Source: Planctomycetota bacterium (GTDB lineage: Bacteria > Planctomycetota > Planctomycetia > Pirellulales > Pirellulaceae). Taken from it: a DNA stretch of 26,544 bases. Shown one piece after another: positions 19,404 through 26,523 of this stretch (position 1 is the stretch's first letter; every line of letters begins with the position of its first letter). Under the pieces are notes generated by a model. The model made no database searches and was not told where the DNA came from. It saw nothing but the letters and a program-made list of their open reading frames with translations. The DNA is taken from contig JAPLNJ010001210.1 in NCBI GenBank assembly GCA_026692885.1, positions 1-26,544 on the forward strand. The letters are read 5' to 3'. Made by a program: the position numbers and the translations under genes.

Positions 19404-19850
19404 CGTTTGTCACCCTGGTTCTCGTGGCGTGCTGACGCCGTCGCCCCTTCAGCGGGGAGGCGAATGGTCGTCCAGTCGCATCCTTGCCGTTCCGACAGTC
19501 GCAGACACGTGATTGTGCAGAATCCACCATTTGACAGCCAACCGACACGCCCATCAATCCGTCTAGTCCGGCGCCGGACCTGCGATCCCGATGGCGATCT
19601 GCCCGGTGGTGAAGGTGGCGCGGGCGACGATTCCATCCTGGCGATCCCTGCGTCTGCCTCGCAGCGGCCTCCGCCGATCACACAGCAGGGGCCGGGGGGG
19701 ATTGCAGAGCAAATTGGGGCGGACGCTTGGCCAATTCAATCGACCGGTGTCGAACGAACCAGCCGCCGCTGCGTACGCTGGCGACGAGGCAGTCTGGATC
19801 TGAAAAGGTGATCGCCCAAGGGCACCGAGACCGAATATCGCCGATAGTAA

Positions 19851-19864
19851 CCCTAAATTTAGGG
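19851..19864. repeat. Perfect 14-bp palindrome overlapping the -35 of element P1
   Basis: CCCTAAATTTAGGG is fully self-complementary and contains the CTAAAT box of P1, so a dimeric regulator bound here would block that promoter. Confidence 0.6.
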
Positions 19865-19931
19865 GTTGAACGCGTCATAATACTATGAGGAGGGCGATTA
19901 TCCATCACCGGCTACTGGTTTCTTGCCGGCT
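19853..19931 (+). promoter_or_regulatory. Family P element 1: promoter plus hairpin
   Basis: CTAAAT (19853-19858), 17 bases, CATAAT (19876-19881), then TATGAGG and TTA starting 22 bases after the first base of CATAAT, then stem CCGGC/GCCGG around 19909-19930 with TTTCTT in the loop. No downstream gene is recognised. Confidence 0.6.
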
Positions 19932-20034
19932 AAACGTCGGCAGCGAGCAGATCAATGTTGGTGGCCCAGTCCGTAGCTGCTGGTCCCTTCGGTGGCACCA
20001 CCCGGAAAAACGGCGCCGGTTCCGGGCGAGAGCC

Positions 20035-20117
20035 TGCCGATCTACACGCGCGCGGGTCCGCGGGTGCCCTGCCCGCGTCCACCCCGCGTGAGTCGTGCCG
20101 ATCTACTCGCGCGGGTC
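20035..20117 (+). repeat. Direct repeat pair TGCCGATCTAC(A/T)CGCGCGGGTC
   Basis: Copies at 20035-20058 and 20096-20117, starting 61 bases apart; the first has two extra bases in the CG run. Purpose unknown. Confidence 0.55.
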
Positions 20118-20254
20118 CTCGCTCCGGGGTCCCAGAGTTGCGTCACGACGCCCCGCATCATCCGGACGTGATGGGCGGCAGAGAAGGCGATGACCCGAGG
20201 CCGCGGCAAGACTGCGACCCAGCGGCTTGAGCGACTGCGAAGCCAGTTGGCGCG

Positions 20255-20330
20255 CTAAATATCCAGGGAAAACGTGGCATAATTATATGAAGCGAATGAT
20301 TAGCCGTTGGCGGGCGGCTTTGGGCGGCTG
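20255..20330 (+). promoter_or_regulatory. Family P element 2: promoter plus hairpin
   Basis: CTAAAT (20255-20260), 17 bases including AAACGTGG, CATAAT (20278-20283), TATGAAG, TTA at the same offset as in P1, then stem AGCCG/CGGCT with a following TTT. It points toward the 3' end of the HTH gene, so it would make a very short RNA or an antisense transcript. Confidence 0.65.
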
Positions 20331-20444
20331 AAAACACCGAAAGTCGCATGTCGGCGAGAATCGCTTCTCTTCCCCCCTGCCGACCCCTTGCGCGAAATCG
20401 CATGTACTCGTCACAAGTTGGCAAGCCAACGGACGATTCACGTT

Positions 20445-20756
20445 CTACAGATGGCTGCCGGGCCGGCCCAGCGGGACCGTGATACCGGCGTAGGCTTGAC
20501 GAGGCATAGGCCGACGAACGGGTTTCGCGTGTTGGGGATGAACCCGCATCAGTTCCAGGATCCGCTCGACCTCGGCCGCTTCGATTCGAATTCGTCCTTG
20601 CCCCTGCGGCCCACCTTGGAAGTACTGGATTGTGACGGTCTGACCGCGGATGACGAGCAGCCCCAGGTCCGACAGGCCGAGCCAGTCGTAGAGGGTGGTC
20701 GTGCTGGTTCCCAGCCGACACGCCGCTTCCCGGGTTGAGAGCAGTTCCGTCGCCAT
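20445..20756 (-). CDS. Small helix-turn-helix DNA-binding protein (MerR/excisionase-like)
   Basis: Predicted 103-residue DNA-binding protein. The N-terminus is a MerR/HTH_17-type helix-turn-helix (LLSTREAACRLGTSTTTLYD, residues 5-24) followed by a conserved block (LVIRGQTVTIQYFQGGPQGQ, 34-53) and a helix AEVERILELM (61-70). I recall near-identical blocks in small uncharacterised planctomycete proteins. The start at 20756 is the ATG just before the HTH; the open frame continues far upstream but only as the shadow of the divergent gene. A family O operator-like block lies 82 bases upstream, so the protein is a candidate regulator of the O sites and of itself. Exact role unknown. Confidence 0.75.
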   Translation of the reverse strand: MATELLSTREAACRLGTSTTTLYDWLGLSDLGLLVIRGQTVTIQYFQGGPQGQGRIRIEAAEVERILELMRVHPQHAKPVRRPMPRQAYAGITVPLGRPGSHL

Positions 20757-20838
20757 CTCGGTTGCTTGTGCTGCGAATCCACCATGAATGGTGGAGCAGC
20801 GTTCAATTGTTGATGCTTCACGTCTGAACTGCCTTCGA

Positions 20839-20879
20839 GCGTAGCGGCCAACTGTCACACCAGCGTCACACCGTGTGAT
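20839..20879 (-). promoter_or_regulatory. Family O element 1 (ATCACAC-TGTGAC-TGTGAC)
   Basis: On the minus strand: ATCACACGGTGTGACGCTGG then TGTGACAG. Aligns without gaps to O2 and O3. The two TGTGAC sites are 11 bases apart and the first ATCACA is inverted relative to them. Located 82 bases upstream of the HTH gene. Confidence 0.65.
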
Positions 20880-21085
20880 AAGTGAGCTGACAGCTGGGGC
20901 AAAACGTATTCGAAATTGGGGTCTGCTACGTTCCGACTGCTCAAAGCTGCGATTGGCCTTAGGTGGTGGTGGGCTTAAGGTGGCGTTGACGCCGGAATAA
21001 ACCTGTGGTACGGCTGATAGCCGGGAGGACGCACCTTTCGACGAGAAGCAATTCCGGGGAAATTTGTGGGACCTAGGGGATGCCG

Positions 21086-22552
21086 ATGCACCGACTTCAA
21101 TTGGCAAAGCAGACGTTCGAGGGCTTAGCTGCACTGGCGCGGCGGGGTGTTGACGAAAGTCTTTCGGACCGGGTTGAAGAGTGGCTGCGAAACGAAGTCG
21201 TAGCCGTAGCGGAAGACTTGCAGAAGAAACCGCGTTTTCGACGGTACGCGACCGCAGCGGTTGATCAACTCGCTGCAGGTACCGGAACGACGGTGCGCCG
21301 ACAAGTGGAATCCGTGGCGGATGCGATCGTCGAATGCGCCCGTGCAATGGTTGACTTTGCGCGTCAAACGGACTCCCTCCAATTGCTGGCCGATGCTGTT
21401 GGTGTGCTCGACGCCGCTTGGATTCGAGAGCAACAAGCTCGGTCCGCCGCAGGCAGCGATGTGCGAAGCGTCGTGGACACCCGAAGCGTGGTCGAAAAAG
21501 CTGCGGGGCGGCCGTGGTTTGACTGCTTTGCCCAAAACGAATACTTCGCTGCCGGATGGCACCTATACCTACGCAACTCGGACGCTCTGTTGACGCGACA
21601 GTTTCGTCGGTTTGAACCCACCCCCCCGTTGCTTGGCGACATTGCCACACACATGTCATTCGCCAGAATCTCGTTCTGGGAAAGCCGTTTAGAGAAGGGT
21701 TGGCAACGATTGACAACAGAGGGGCAGTGGTCGTACGAAACGGCACGGGTGACATGTGAGCGCGCTTTTGAAGCGAAGTTCGCCCTCGACCGATCCATTC
21801 AGCAGTTACGCGAAGCGTGGCTTCTTGGCACGGAGCCACGATTGCGTAACGCCTGCTGCACCATTGTCCAGGTGTACACTGCGTATCATCCGTGCGCGGC
21901 ATTGCCCTGGGCGGACACGACCGTGGGAGATCTCGCCCCCCATGCGGCAATGCTTCGCTTCTTCTTCAGGCACACCGGTGAGATCACCGAGATTGAACTG
22001 CTTGATGCACAGAAGGCTCGTGTCGTTGGTCACCGCAAAGCGCAGCTTGTCGATATGAGCCTCGTACGGTCGGTCGCCGCCGCACTGGATGACCTGGAGG
22101 AAATGTACGAAGAGGGGGTCATGCCCGAAGACTTGATCAATGAGGCCCGCACGCAGCACAGGTTGGTGGTGGTGGTCAGCCCGCGCATGGTGTTTTGGGA
22201 TGGCGTCAAGCTCGACGTCGATTGGAACGGCAAGGACAAGTCCTGGGAGATGATGCTGCTTCTGGCAGCGCGCGCTGAGCAGCTTGAAGGGGTCGACCAG
22301 CACGGTTTGTCTGGTGCTCACGACAATCGCGGTCTGAGCGTACGCAAGCACAACCTGATCAAGCAACTGACTGCTGACAACCGCGTTGGCAATTCGCCCG
22401 CCGCTGAGCTTGCCGCGCGGATTGAAAAGAGACCGAAGGGCGAATGTTACCTGGACCTCGAACCGAATGAAGTCAAGGTCTTGGAGCTTGGTGCTGTTCG
22501 AGCAGACGGCTGGACGGTCGACCCCAGGGATTTCGAGGATATCGCAAGTTAA
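21086..22552 (+). CDS. Uncharacterised protein with possible C-terminal winged-helix domain
   Basis: I do not recognise this protein (488 residues). It is mostly helical, soluble, and lacks a signal peptide. The last 110 residues contain WEMMLLLAARAEQ, then SVRKHNLIKQLTADNR and KGECYLDLEPNEVKVLE, a helix-helix-strand pattern like a winged helix of response-regulator type, but this is a guess from pattern only. Two starts are possible: ATG at 21080, touching the AGGGG at 21075-21079, and ATG at 21086, six bases from it; I chose the second. It diverges from the small HTH gene, sharing a 320-base control region, and a family P element follows it. No catalytic motif is evident. Confidence 0.7.
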   Translation: MHRLQLAKQTFEGLAALARRGVDESLSDRVEEWLRNEVVAVAEDLQKKPRFRRYATAAVDQLAAGTGTTVRRQVESVADAIVECARAMVDFARQTDSLQLLADAVGVLDAAWIREQQARSAAGSDVRSVVDTRSVVEKAAGRPWFDCFAQNEYFAAGWHLYLRNSDALLTRQFRRFEPTPPLLGDIATHMSFARISFWESRLEKGWQRLTTEGQWSYETARVTCERAFEAKFALDRSIQQLREAWLLGTEPRLRNACCTIVQVYTAYHPCAALPWADTTVGDLAPHAAMLRFFFRHTGEITEIELLDAQKARVVGHRKAQLVDMSLVRSVAAALDDLEEMYEEGVMPEDLINEARTQHRLVVVVSPRMVFWDGVKLDVDWNGKDKSWEMMLLLAARAEQLEGVDQHGLSGAHDNRGLSVRKHNLIKQLTADNRVGNSPAAELAARIEKRPKGECYLDLEPNEVKVLELGAVRADGWTVDPRDFEDIAS

Positions 22553-22615
22553 CAGCAAACGGACGGATTCTTCACGCATTGGGCTTGCTTCAACCCGCTA
22601 TCGGTACGCGAGTTG

Positions 22616-22698
22616 CGGAATTTCATCGCCAGGCGTGGCATACTCAAATGGGAAGGAGTTAGCCATCGGCCGGCCCCCAGAAACGTCCGGTCCTGGGC
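22616..22698 (+). promoter_or_regulatory. Family P element 3: promoter plus hairpin
   Basis: CGTGGCATACT with CGGAAT 17 bases upstream in place of CTAAAT (weak -35), then ATGGGAAGGAGTTAGCC, two bases shorter than the others before TTA. Two mutually exclusive stems are possible: GGCCGG/CCGGTC and CCCCAG/CTGGG. Lies between the 488-residue gene and the DUF3102-like gene. Confidence 0.55.
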
Positions 22699-22735
22699 AT
22701 AACGATCGTCATGACGCTCATGCACCACTTCAATT

Positions 22736-22776
22736 ATCACGTCAAGTGACAGCCATGTGACAGGCACGTCCTAGGC
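22736..22776 (+). promoter_or_regulatory. Family O element 2
   Basis: ATCACGTCAAGTGACAGCCA followed by TGTGACAG. Same 11-base spacing of GTGAC sites as in O1 and O3. Ends 50 bases before the ATG at 22827. Confidence 0.65.
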
Positions 22777-22826
22777 TGGTCCGTGAATTGTCCGGTCCAT
22801 TACCGACATTGATCACGGAGTCAGCC

Positions 22827-23387
22827 ATGAACAGCCTCACTTCCCGACCCAGAAGTTGCGACCCGCAACTTTTGGAAGCAACGCCCCAAGAGGACTGGGG
22901 TGTTGAGGATCTTGGCCAGTACGCCCAGGGCCAGCATCAGGCCATTCAGAAGGGCGAGCAGTCGCTCGCGGTCCACTACTGGCACCTCGGCTTGGCCTTG
23001 GATCTCGCTCGGCGCCACTTTGCCCGGCACCAGTGGGGAATGTTTCTGGAGGAGTTGGGCATCGACAAGACCAGGGCGTCGAAGGCCCGTGCCCTTCACC
23101 GTACATTCCCAACGGAGCAGGCTGTCGAAGGACTGTCGGTGCAGGATGCCTACGCACGTCGGGAGCGAAAGCCACATGGGCCATCTTCCGAGAAGCGGCG
23201 TCAGAAACAGAAGCAACAGGGCCTTTTCGATTGGCTACTCGATGTATGCAAAAAGGCCGACCTATTTCTCGACGAGGCCGGGTTCGCCGATCCGAGTGAA
23301 TCCTCGACTCTACTGCCGGCAGTCGATGCCGCCATTGACGAATTGACGAAGCTGCGCGCGAGATTACAGAAACTGACCGGTGCGTAG
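22827..23387 (+). CDS. DUF3102-like protein
   Basis: Predicted 186-residue cytoplasmic protein. Residues about 35-90 (AIQKGEQSLAVHYWHLGLAL then RHQWGMFLEELGIDKTRASK) resemble the DUF3102 pattern found in plasmid and phage proteins, which suggests DNA-related function but nothing specific. A basic linker (RRQKQKQQ) follows, then an acidic helical C-terminus ending in LTKLRARLQKL, possibly a short coiled coil. The ATG at 22827 has GGAG six bases upstream; a TTG at 22788 is in frame but lacks a site. A family O element lies 50 bases upstream, pointing to shared control with the HTH and recombinase genes. Confidence 0.7.
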   Translation: MNSLTSRPRSCDPQLLEATPQEDWGVEDLGQYAQGQHQAIQKGEQSLAVHYWHLGLALDLARRHFARHQWGMFLEELGIDKTRASKARALHRTFPTEQAVEGLSVQDAYARRERKPHGPSSEKRRQKQKQQGLFDWLLDVCKKADLFLDEAGFADPSESSTLLPAVDAAIDELTKLRARLQKLTGA

Positions 23388-23527
23388 GCGACGCCCTTCC
23401 TGCAGTTCTCCGGTATCCTCCAACTTTCACCCACCAGGACTTCCACTGCGTTCACTCCCCATCGGACGGACGGCAAATGTCGCTGGCTCCACGCGTTTTC
23501 GGCGCCGCGCAAAGGGCCACATCGGAA

Positions 23528-23568
23528 ATCACACGATGTGACAGCCGTGTGATACGCAACTACTAACC
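23528..23568 (+). promoter_or_regulatory. Family O element 3
   Basis: ATCACACGATGTGACAGCCG followed by TGTGATAC. Closest of the three to the consensus. Ends 69 bases before the small GTG-started frame at 23638 and upstream of the recombinase. Confidence 0.65.
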
Positions 23569-23637
23569 TTGCCTGCGAATCGTGCTTCATTGTTCGCGGT
23601 GGTTGTTTTGATTTCGGCTCACCGCAAGGAGCATCGC

Positions 23638-23748
23638 GTGAAAGTGGCGGCCGTCATCCAAAGAACCTCCCGGCCGGAATTCCCGGCAAGGGTGTGCTGG
23701 CTGATCGGCCGCGAACATCCGGGCGAGCCCCTGTCAGGCCACCGCTGA
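23638..23748 (+). CDS. Possible 36-residue peptide
   Basis: GTG start at 23638 preceded by AAGGAG at good spacing, open for 36 residues (MKVAAVIQRTSR...EPLSGHR), stop 34 bases before the recombinase. No similarity recognised. It could be a leader peptide controlling the recombinase or a true small protein; the strong ribosome site and the upstream O element are the only support. Confidence 0.4.
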   Translation: MKVAAVIQRTSRPEFPARVCWLIGREHPGEPLSGHR

Positions 23749-23782
23749 AGCGAAGTAACTCTTTTTCAAGGAGGGTCATGAA

Positions 23783-24430
23783 ATGACTCATGTGTTACCT
23801 ACTGCGGGTTCGGCCAGTCCAGACCTCGTGCAACTTATCCAGCAGACGTGGTTGGAGAGTGCCGCGCGGGCTGGCATTGACTTAACCGGCTTCGATCCGG
23901 CAGCGTCTCTGGTCGATCGGCTGGCCTGGGCGCACAGCAAGAGCCTGGAGATTGGCACGGTCCTTTCCCGGTTTTCGTCCAAGCTGCAACACAGCACGAC
24001 AGCCCAAGTGCAGGACTGCGTGCAATTTGCCGCCAACCACGGGATCTACGTGCCGCCCGAGTATATCTGCGTGGATGAAGGGGTCAGCGGTCGGAAATCG
24101 CGCCGTGACGGCCTCGACCGGGTAAAGCTGATTCTCGAGCACAAATGTGCTCGCGTGTTGCTTGTGTTCAAGGTTAGCCGACTGTTCCGTGTGGCGTACC
24201 GCGGCTTCCAGTTCTTCCAGGAAGAGGTCGTCGAGGAGGACCTGCGGGCGATCAGCGTCAGCCAAGGGATTGACACGGCGGAGGAGAAGACCTGGAAGCA
24301 ACTGGCTTACCTGCACGGCATCATGGACGAAATGCTGTTGACGACCATCGCGGATCATGTGCGCTCACTGCCAGTGTCTGCACACTCGTGTTTCTGCATT
24401 CGGTTTGTAGGAGTTCATGAACATGACTGA
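23783..24430 (+). pseudogene. Serine recombinase, truncated after the catalytic domain
   Basis: N-terminal catalytic domain of a resolvase/invertase-family serine recombinase. Residues 60-80 hold the active-site pattern VLSRFSSKLQHST with nucleophile S65 and a downstream Gln at 75; FKVSRLFR (about 129-136) matches the arginine motif; EGVSGRKSRRDG is the usual flexible segment. Family members of this kind run to several hundred residues with DNA-binding recombinase and zinc-ribbon domains. Here homology stops at TTIADHVR and a short unrelated tail (SLPVSAHSCFCIRF...) ends the protein at 215 residues. It has a strong AAGGAGG site. It therefore looks like a remnant, unless the short form has a separate role. 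Confidence 0.75.
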
Positions 24431-24620
24431 TTCTCGCTCCGACCGCTTAGCCGTAGGGCCGCCCAACACGCATGACGATCCACCCACGTCACACAAGTCG
24501 GAACGCCGGCGTCTTATCGGCGACTTGGCACTTCTGGTCGTTCGGCAGTACCACCGCAAACAAGGGGTCGCCGTCGACTCACAGGCCATTTCTGACGACG
24601 CTCGACCAAAAGCTAAATAG
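24417..24620 (+). CDS. Small uncharacterised protein next to the recombinase
   Basis: A 67-residue protein with AGGAG 4 bases before its ATG (a second ATG at 24423 has 9-base spacing). Hydrophilic N-terminus, then IGDLALLVVRQYHRKQ, a helix reminiscent of short proteins that follow recombinase genes in planctomycete genomes. It overlaps the end of the truncated recombinase frame by 14 bases. Function unknown. Confidence 0.5.
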   Translation: MNMTDSRSDRLAVGPPNTHDDPPTSHKSERRRLIGDLALLVVRQYHRKQGVAVDSQAISDDARPKAK

Positions 24621-24683
24621 ACGGCCAAAACGTGGCATGTTTGCGTGAAGGGGTCCGTTAGTTCTGCGGGCCCGTCTTTCTTT
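24613..24683 (+). promoter_or_regulatory. Family P element 4: promoter plus terminator-like hairpin
   Basis: CTAAAT (24613-24618), 17 bases ending AAAACGTGG, CATGTT (24636-24641), GTGAAG, TTA at the common offset, in a 7-bp stem GGGTCCG/CGGGCCC followed by GTCTTTCTTT. It sits 30 bases before the membrane-protein gene, so it reads as a promoter with an attenuator for that pair. Confidence 0.7.
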
Positions 24684-24713
24684 ACCGTTTCGTTTGCGAA
24701 AGGAGGTGACTTG

Positions 24714-24911
24714 TTGAGCCACATGGTACTTGTTTTCGCTTCCGTGGCCTTGCTGCTCGCGATCGCTGCGCTCATCAGAGAGCGCCGTCTGCGGTTTGCA
24801 TTGCAGCAGATTCTTCGACGTCTACTGGATCGCTGGAGGTCTTATGAAAGCACGCAAGACTGTATTCGTCCCGATCGCCGCCGGTCTGATGCTGACGGCG
24901 ATCGGGTGTGA
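24714..24911 (+). CDS. Small single-span membrane protein
   Basis: A 65-residue protein starting at TTG 24714, seven bases after a perfect AGGAGG (24701-24706); an ATG three codons later is the alternative. The N-terminus is one hydrophobic span (MVLVFASVALLLAIAALI) followed by a strongly basic tail (RERRLRFALQQILRRLLDRW), so the tail should face the cytoplasm. The frame overlaps the first 68 bases of the lipoprotein gene in another frame, implying coupled expression. Family P element 4 supplies the likely promoter. Function unknown. Confidence 0.6.
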   Translation: MSHMVLVFASVALLLAIAALIRERRLRFALQQILRRLLDRWRSYESTQDCIRPDRRRSDADGDRV

Positions 24912-25422
24912 CGAGAACACACGACTGGCTGAAATGGCCGAGCGGCACTTGGATCGGCAGGCTGAGCAGAATCGGCAAATGGTCGAATTGCAGCGTCAGG
25001 TCGCCGATGGTTCGCGGGAACTGGTCGCTGCCGACGCCAAGGCACGCGAGGAGCTCATGGCCTTGCAGCGAGATGTCCAGACGGAGCGGACGGAGACCGG
25101 TCGCCAACGCGATGAGCTGGAAAAGGAGAGAAGGTCCCTGGCCGCCGAGCGCCGCATGGATCCGATCATCGCTGCCGCCATCAGCAACGTGGGTCTGGTA
25201 CTGGCGTGTCTGCTGCCTTTGGTCCTCTGCTGGCGTCTGCTTCGGGCTCCAGACGACGCCGCCGATCGACTCATTACCGAAGTGCTGATCGAGAATCTTG
25301 TGGCAGAGCACCCGTTGCTTGCTCCGACGTCCCTTTTGCCTCGTGCGATCGGCTACGCCCCCAACGCTGCCAACCCTCGATCGACCGATCCGCCGGACGA
25401 CGCTCAGTCCCCGATGAGCTGA
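24844..25422 (+). CDS. Lipoprotein with coiled coil and second membrane span
   Basis: A 192-residue protein with a lipoprotein signal (MKARKTVFVPIAAGLMLTAI then GC, modified Cys 22), a charged coiled coil (about 28-104, LAEMAERHLDRQAEQNRQM and similar heptads), a hydrophobic span (about 107-131, IIAAAISNVGLVLACLLPLV) and a proline-rich tail. The lipid anchor and the later span would tether both ends of the coiled coil. GGAGG sits 4-5 bases before the ATG at 24844; the frame is open further upstream but without signal-peptide sense. It follows and overlaps the small membrane protein. I recall similar uncharacterised pairs in Gemmata-like genomes. Function unknown. Confidence 0.75.
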   Translation: MKARKTVFVPIAAGLMLTAIGCDENTRLAEMAERHLDRQAEQNRQMVELQRQVADGSRELVAADAKAREELMALQRDVQTERTETGRQRDELEKERRSLAAERRMDPIIAAAISNVGLVLACLLPLVLCWRLLRAPDDAADRLITEVLIENLVAEHPLLAPTSLLPRAIGYAPNAANPRSTDPPDDAQSPMS

Positions 25423-25610
25423 CGCGGGTCTGGATCGGGCGCACACGCCCACAAGACACCGCATGTCCGCAAGTCACCGTAGGCCAACCCCTACAGGACG
25501 GACAAGACGAAGGCCCCCGAGATCAGGAGAAATCCCAGCCTCTGCGTGCGACTTGCGCCGGACTCGCCGGCTTTGAAACGTCGTCGCTCGGTATCAGCCG
25601 ACTTCCGGAT

Positions 25611-25736
25611 CTAAATAACATGGGGGATATGCGTCATAATCTATAGAACGAAATGCTTACCACTCTAGGGCAGGCGTTTCACCCCATAAGCCCTGCTGTC
25701 TCGACCGGTCATTCGGTCGGGGGCGGGGCTTTCTTC
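25611..25736 (+). promoter_or_regulatory. Family P element 5: promoter plus extended hairpin/terminator
   Basis: CTAAAT (25611-25616), 18 bases, CATAAT (25635-25640), TAGAACG, TTA at the common offset. AGGGC (25667-25671) can pair with GCCCT (25690-25694); alternatively AAGCCC (25688-25693) pairs with GGGCTT (25726-25731) around an inner CGACCG/CGGTCG stem, followed by TTTCTT. The two pairings exclude each other. Confidence 0.6.
25688..25736 (+). terminator. Rho-independent-type terminator
   Basis: Two-tier stem: AAGCCC/GGGCTT outside, CGACCG (25702-25707)/CGGTCG (25714-25719) inside, then TTTCTTC. It abuts the stop of the convergent minus-strand gene. Confidence 0.6.
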
Positions 25737-25998
25737 ATGCGCTCTCGGGCGTGGGTAATTCCGGCCAGACGGACAACGGCGTGGGGTAGACAACGTCGAT
25801 CAGACCTCGTTCAACCAACCGCACAAACGCGGCCCAGCAGTTGGCGATGACTTCGGCAGTCAGTTCCTGGCGATGTTCCGGCTTCTCGTTGCGGAACGCG
25901 AACCGGGCCTGCTCTTGGATGGCTGGCAGCAGCGACAGGAACTTGGCGTAGCACGCGGACACAGTCGATTGACGCAGTTTCTTCGCACTCACGATCAT
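25735..25998 (-). pseudogene. Truncated conserved planctomycete protein
   Basis: An 87-residue frame starting at 25998 behind AGGAGG. The pattern FLSLLPAIQEQARFAFRNEK, EVIANCWAAFVRLVERG and VVYPTPL is one I recall from longer uncharacterised proteins repeated in planctomycete genomes. Here it stops soon after YPTPL, at a terminator hairpin, so it is probably a 3'-truncated copy. An upstream in-frame ATG at 26079 has no ribosome site. The family's role is unknown to me. Confidence 0.55.
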
Positions 25999-26523
25999 GG
26001 GGACGACCTCCTGAAAGCTACGGTCGCCCACACCGGGGCGACCATGTGTGGGAACACAATCGCCCCGGCACAATGCCAAGGCGCAAGACGAACTTCAATG
26101 ACTAGCCACGGTGGCGAGTCACGGGCGGTGGATACAGCAGGCTTCGGCCAGGGATGCGTGGCGTCTGAAACGAAGAACAGTCGCACCGAACTAGCCGGCA
26201 GGACTCTAACGGAAACGTGTCTTCGCCAGCGCCGCCGACAGAAAAAGCAGCAATCAGCCCGCAAAAACCAGTCGCTGCTACCTAAGCCTTACCTTCAAAT
26301 AATTGTGACGCAAAATGGGGTGATATTTAGCTTCCTGACTAGCGTGCGTCGCAGCCCAACGGTAGGTCGCCGGAGCGGGGATAGACGACGTAAGACTTGG
26401 AAGCAAAAGGCCCTCACGAGCGATTGTGGTTCATCATGTGTGCTTTTCCGGCACGTGGGGGAGCAGTACGCTGAAAGGATCGGGTTGAAGGCCATCTTCC
26501 GAGCACAGAAAGGGAGGACCACC
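25999..26523. other. Gene-free stretch at right edge
   Basis: About 525 bases without a credible gene, promoter or repeat. Open frames here lack codon bias and ribosome sites. Confidence 0.5.

Larger units (their letters stand above)
19404..20444. other. Gene-poor 1-kb region upstream of the BREX operon
   Basis: No convincing gene. The BREX promoter should lie just right of 19403 on the minus strand but I could not pick clear boxes. The region holds two family P promoter-hairpin elements (P1, P2), a 14-bp perfect palindrome and two copies of a 22-base direct repeat. Open frames here (for instance one beginning at the ATG at 19885) have no recognisable protein character. Confidence 0.6.

Noticed and set aside
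19885..20091. 68-residue frame starting inside element P1
   Set aside because: No ribosome site apart from the element itself, arginine-rich composition and no conserved pattern across P copies.
20757..21950. Upstream extension of the HTH frame to about 500 residues
   Set aside because: Overlaps the divergent 488-residue gene and has low-complexity composition; only the last 103 residues look like a protein.
22656..22710. Integron attC-like site in element P3 (GTTAGCC ... GGGCATAAC)
   Set aside because: Core sites do not match the RYYYAAC/GTTRRRY pattern in the needed orientation, and no integrase is present.
24633..24646. Sigma-54 promoter in P4 (TGGCAT...TTGC)
   Set aside because: The GG and GC are two bases too close for the -24/-12 spacing, and the other copies lack the GC.
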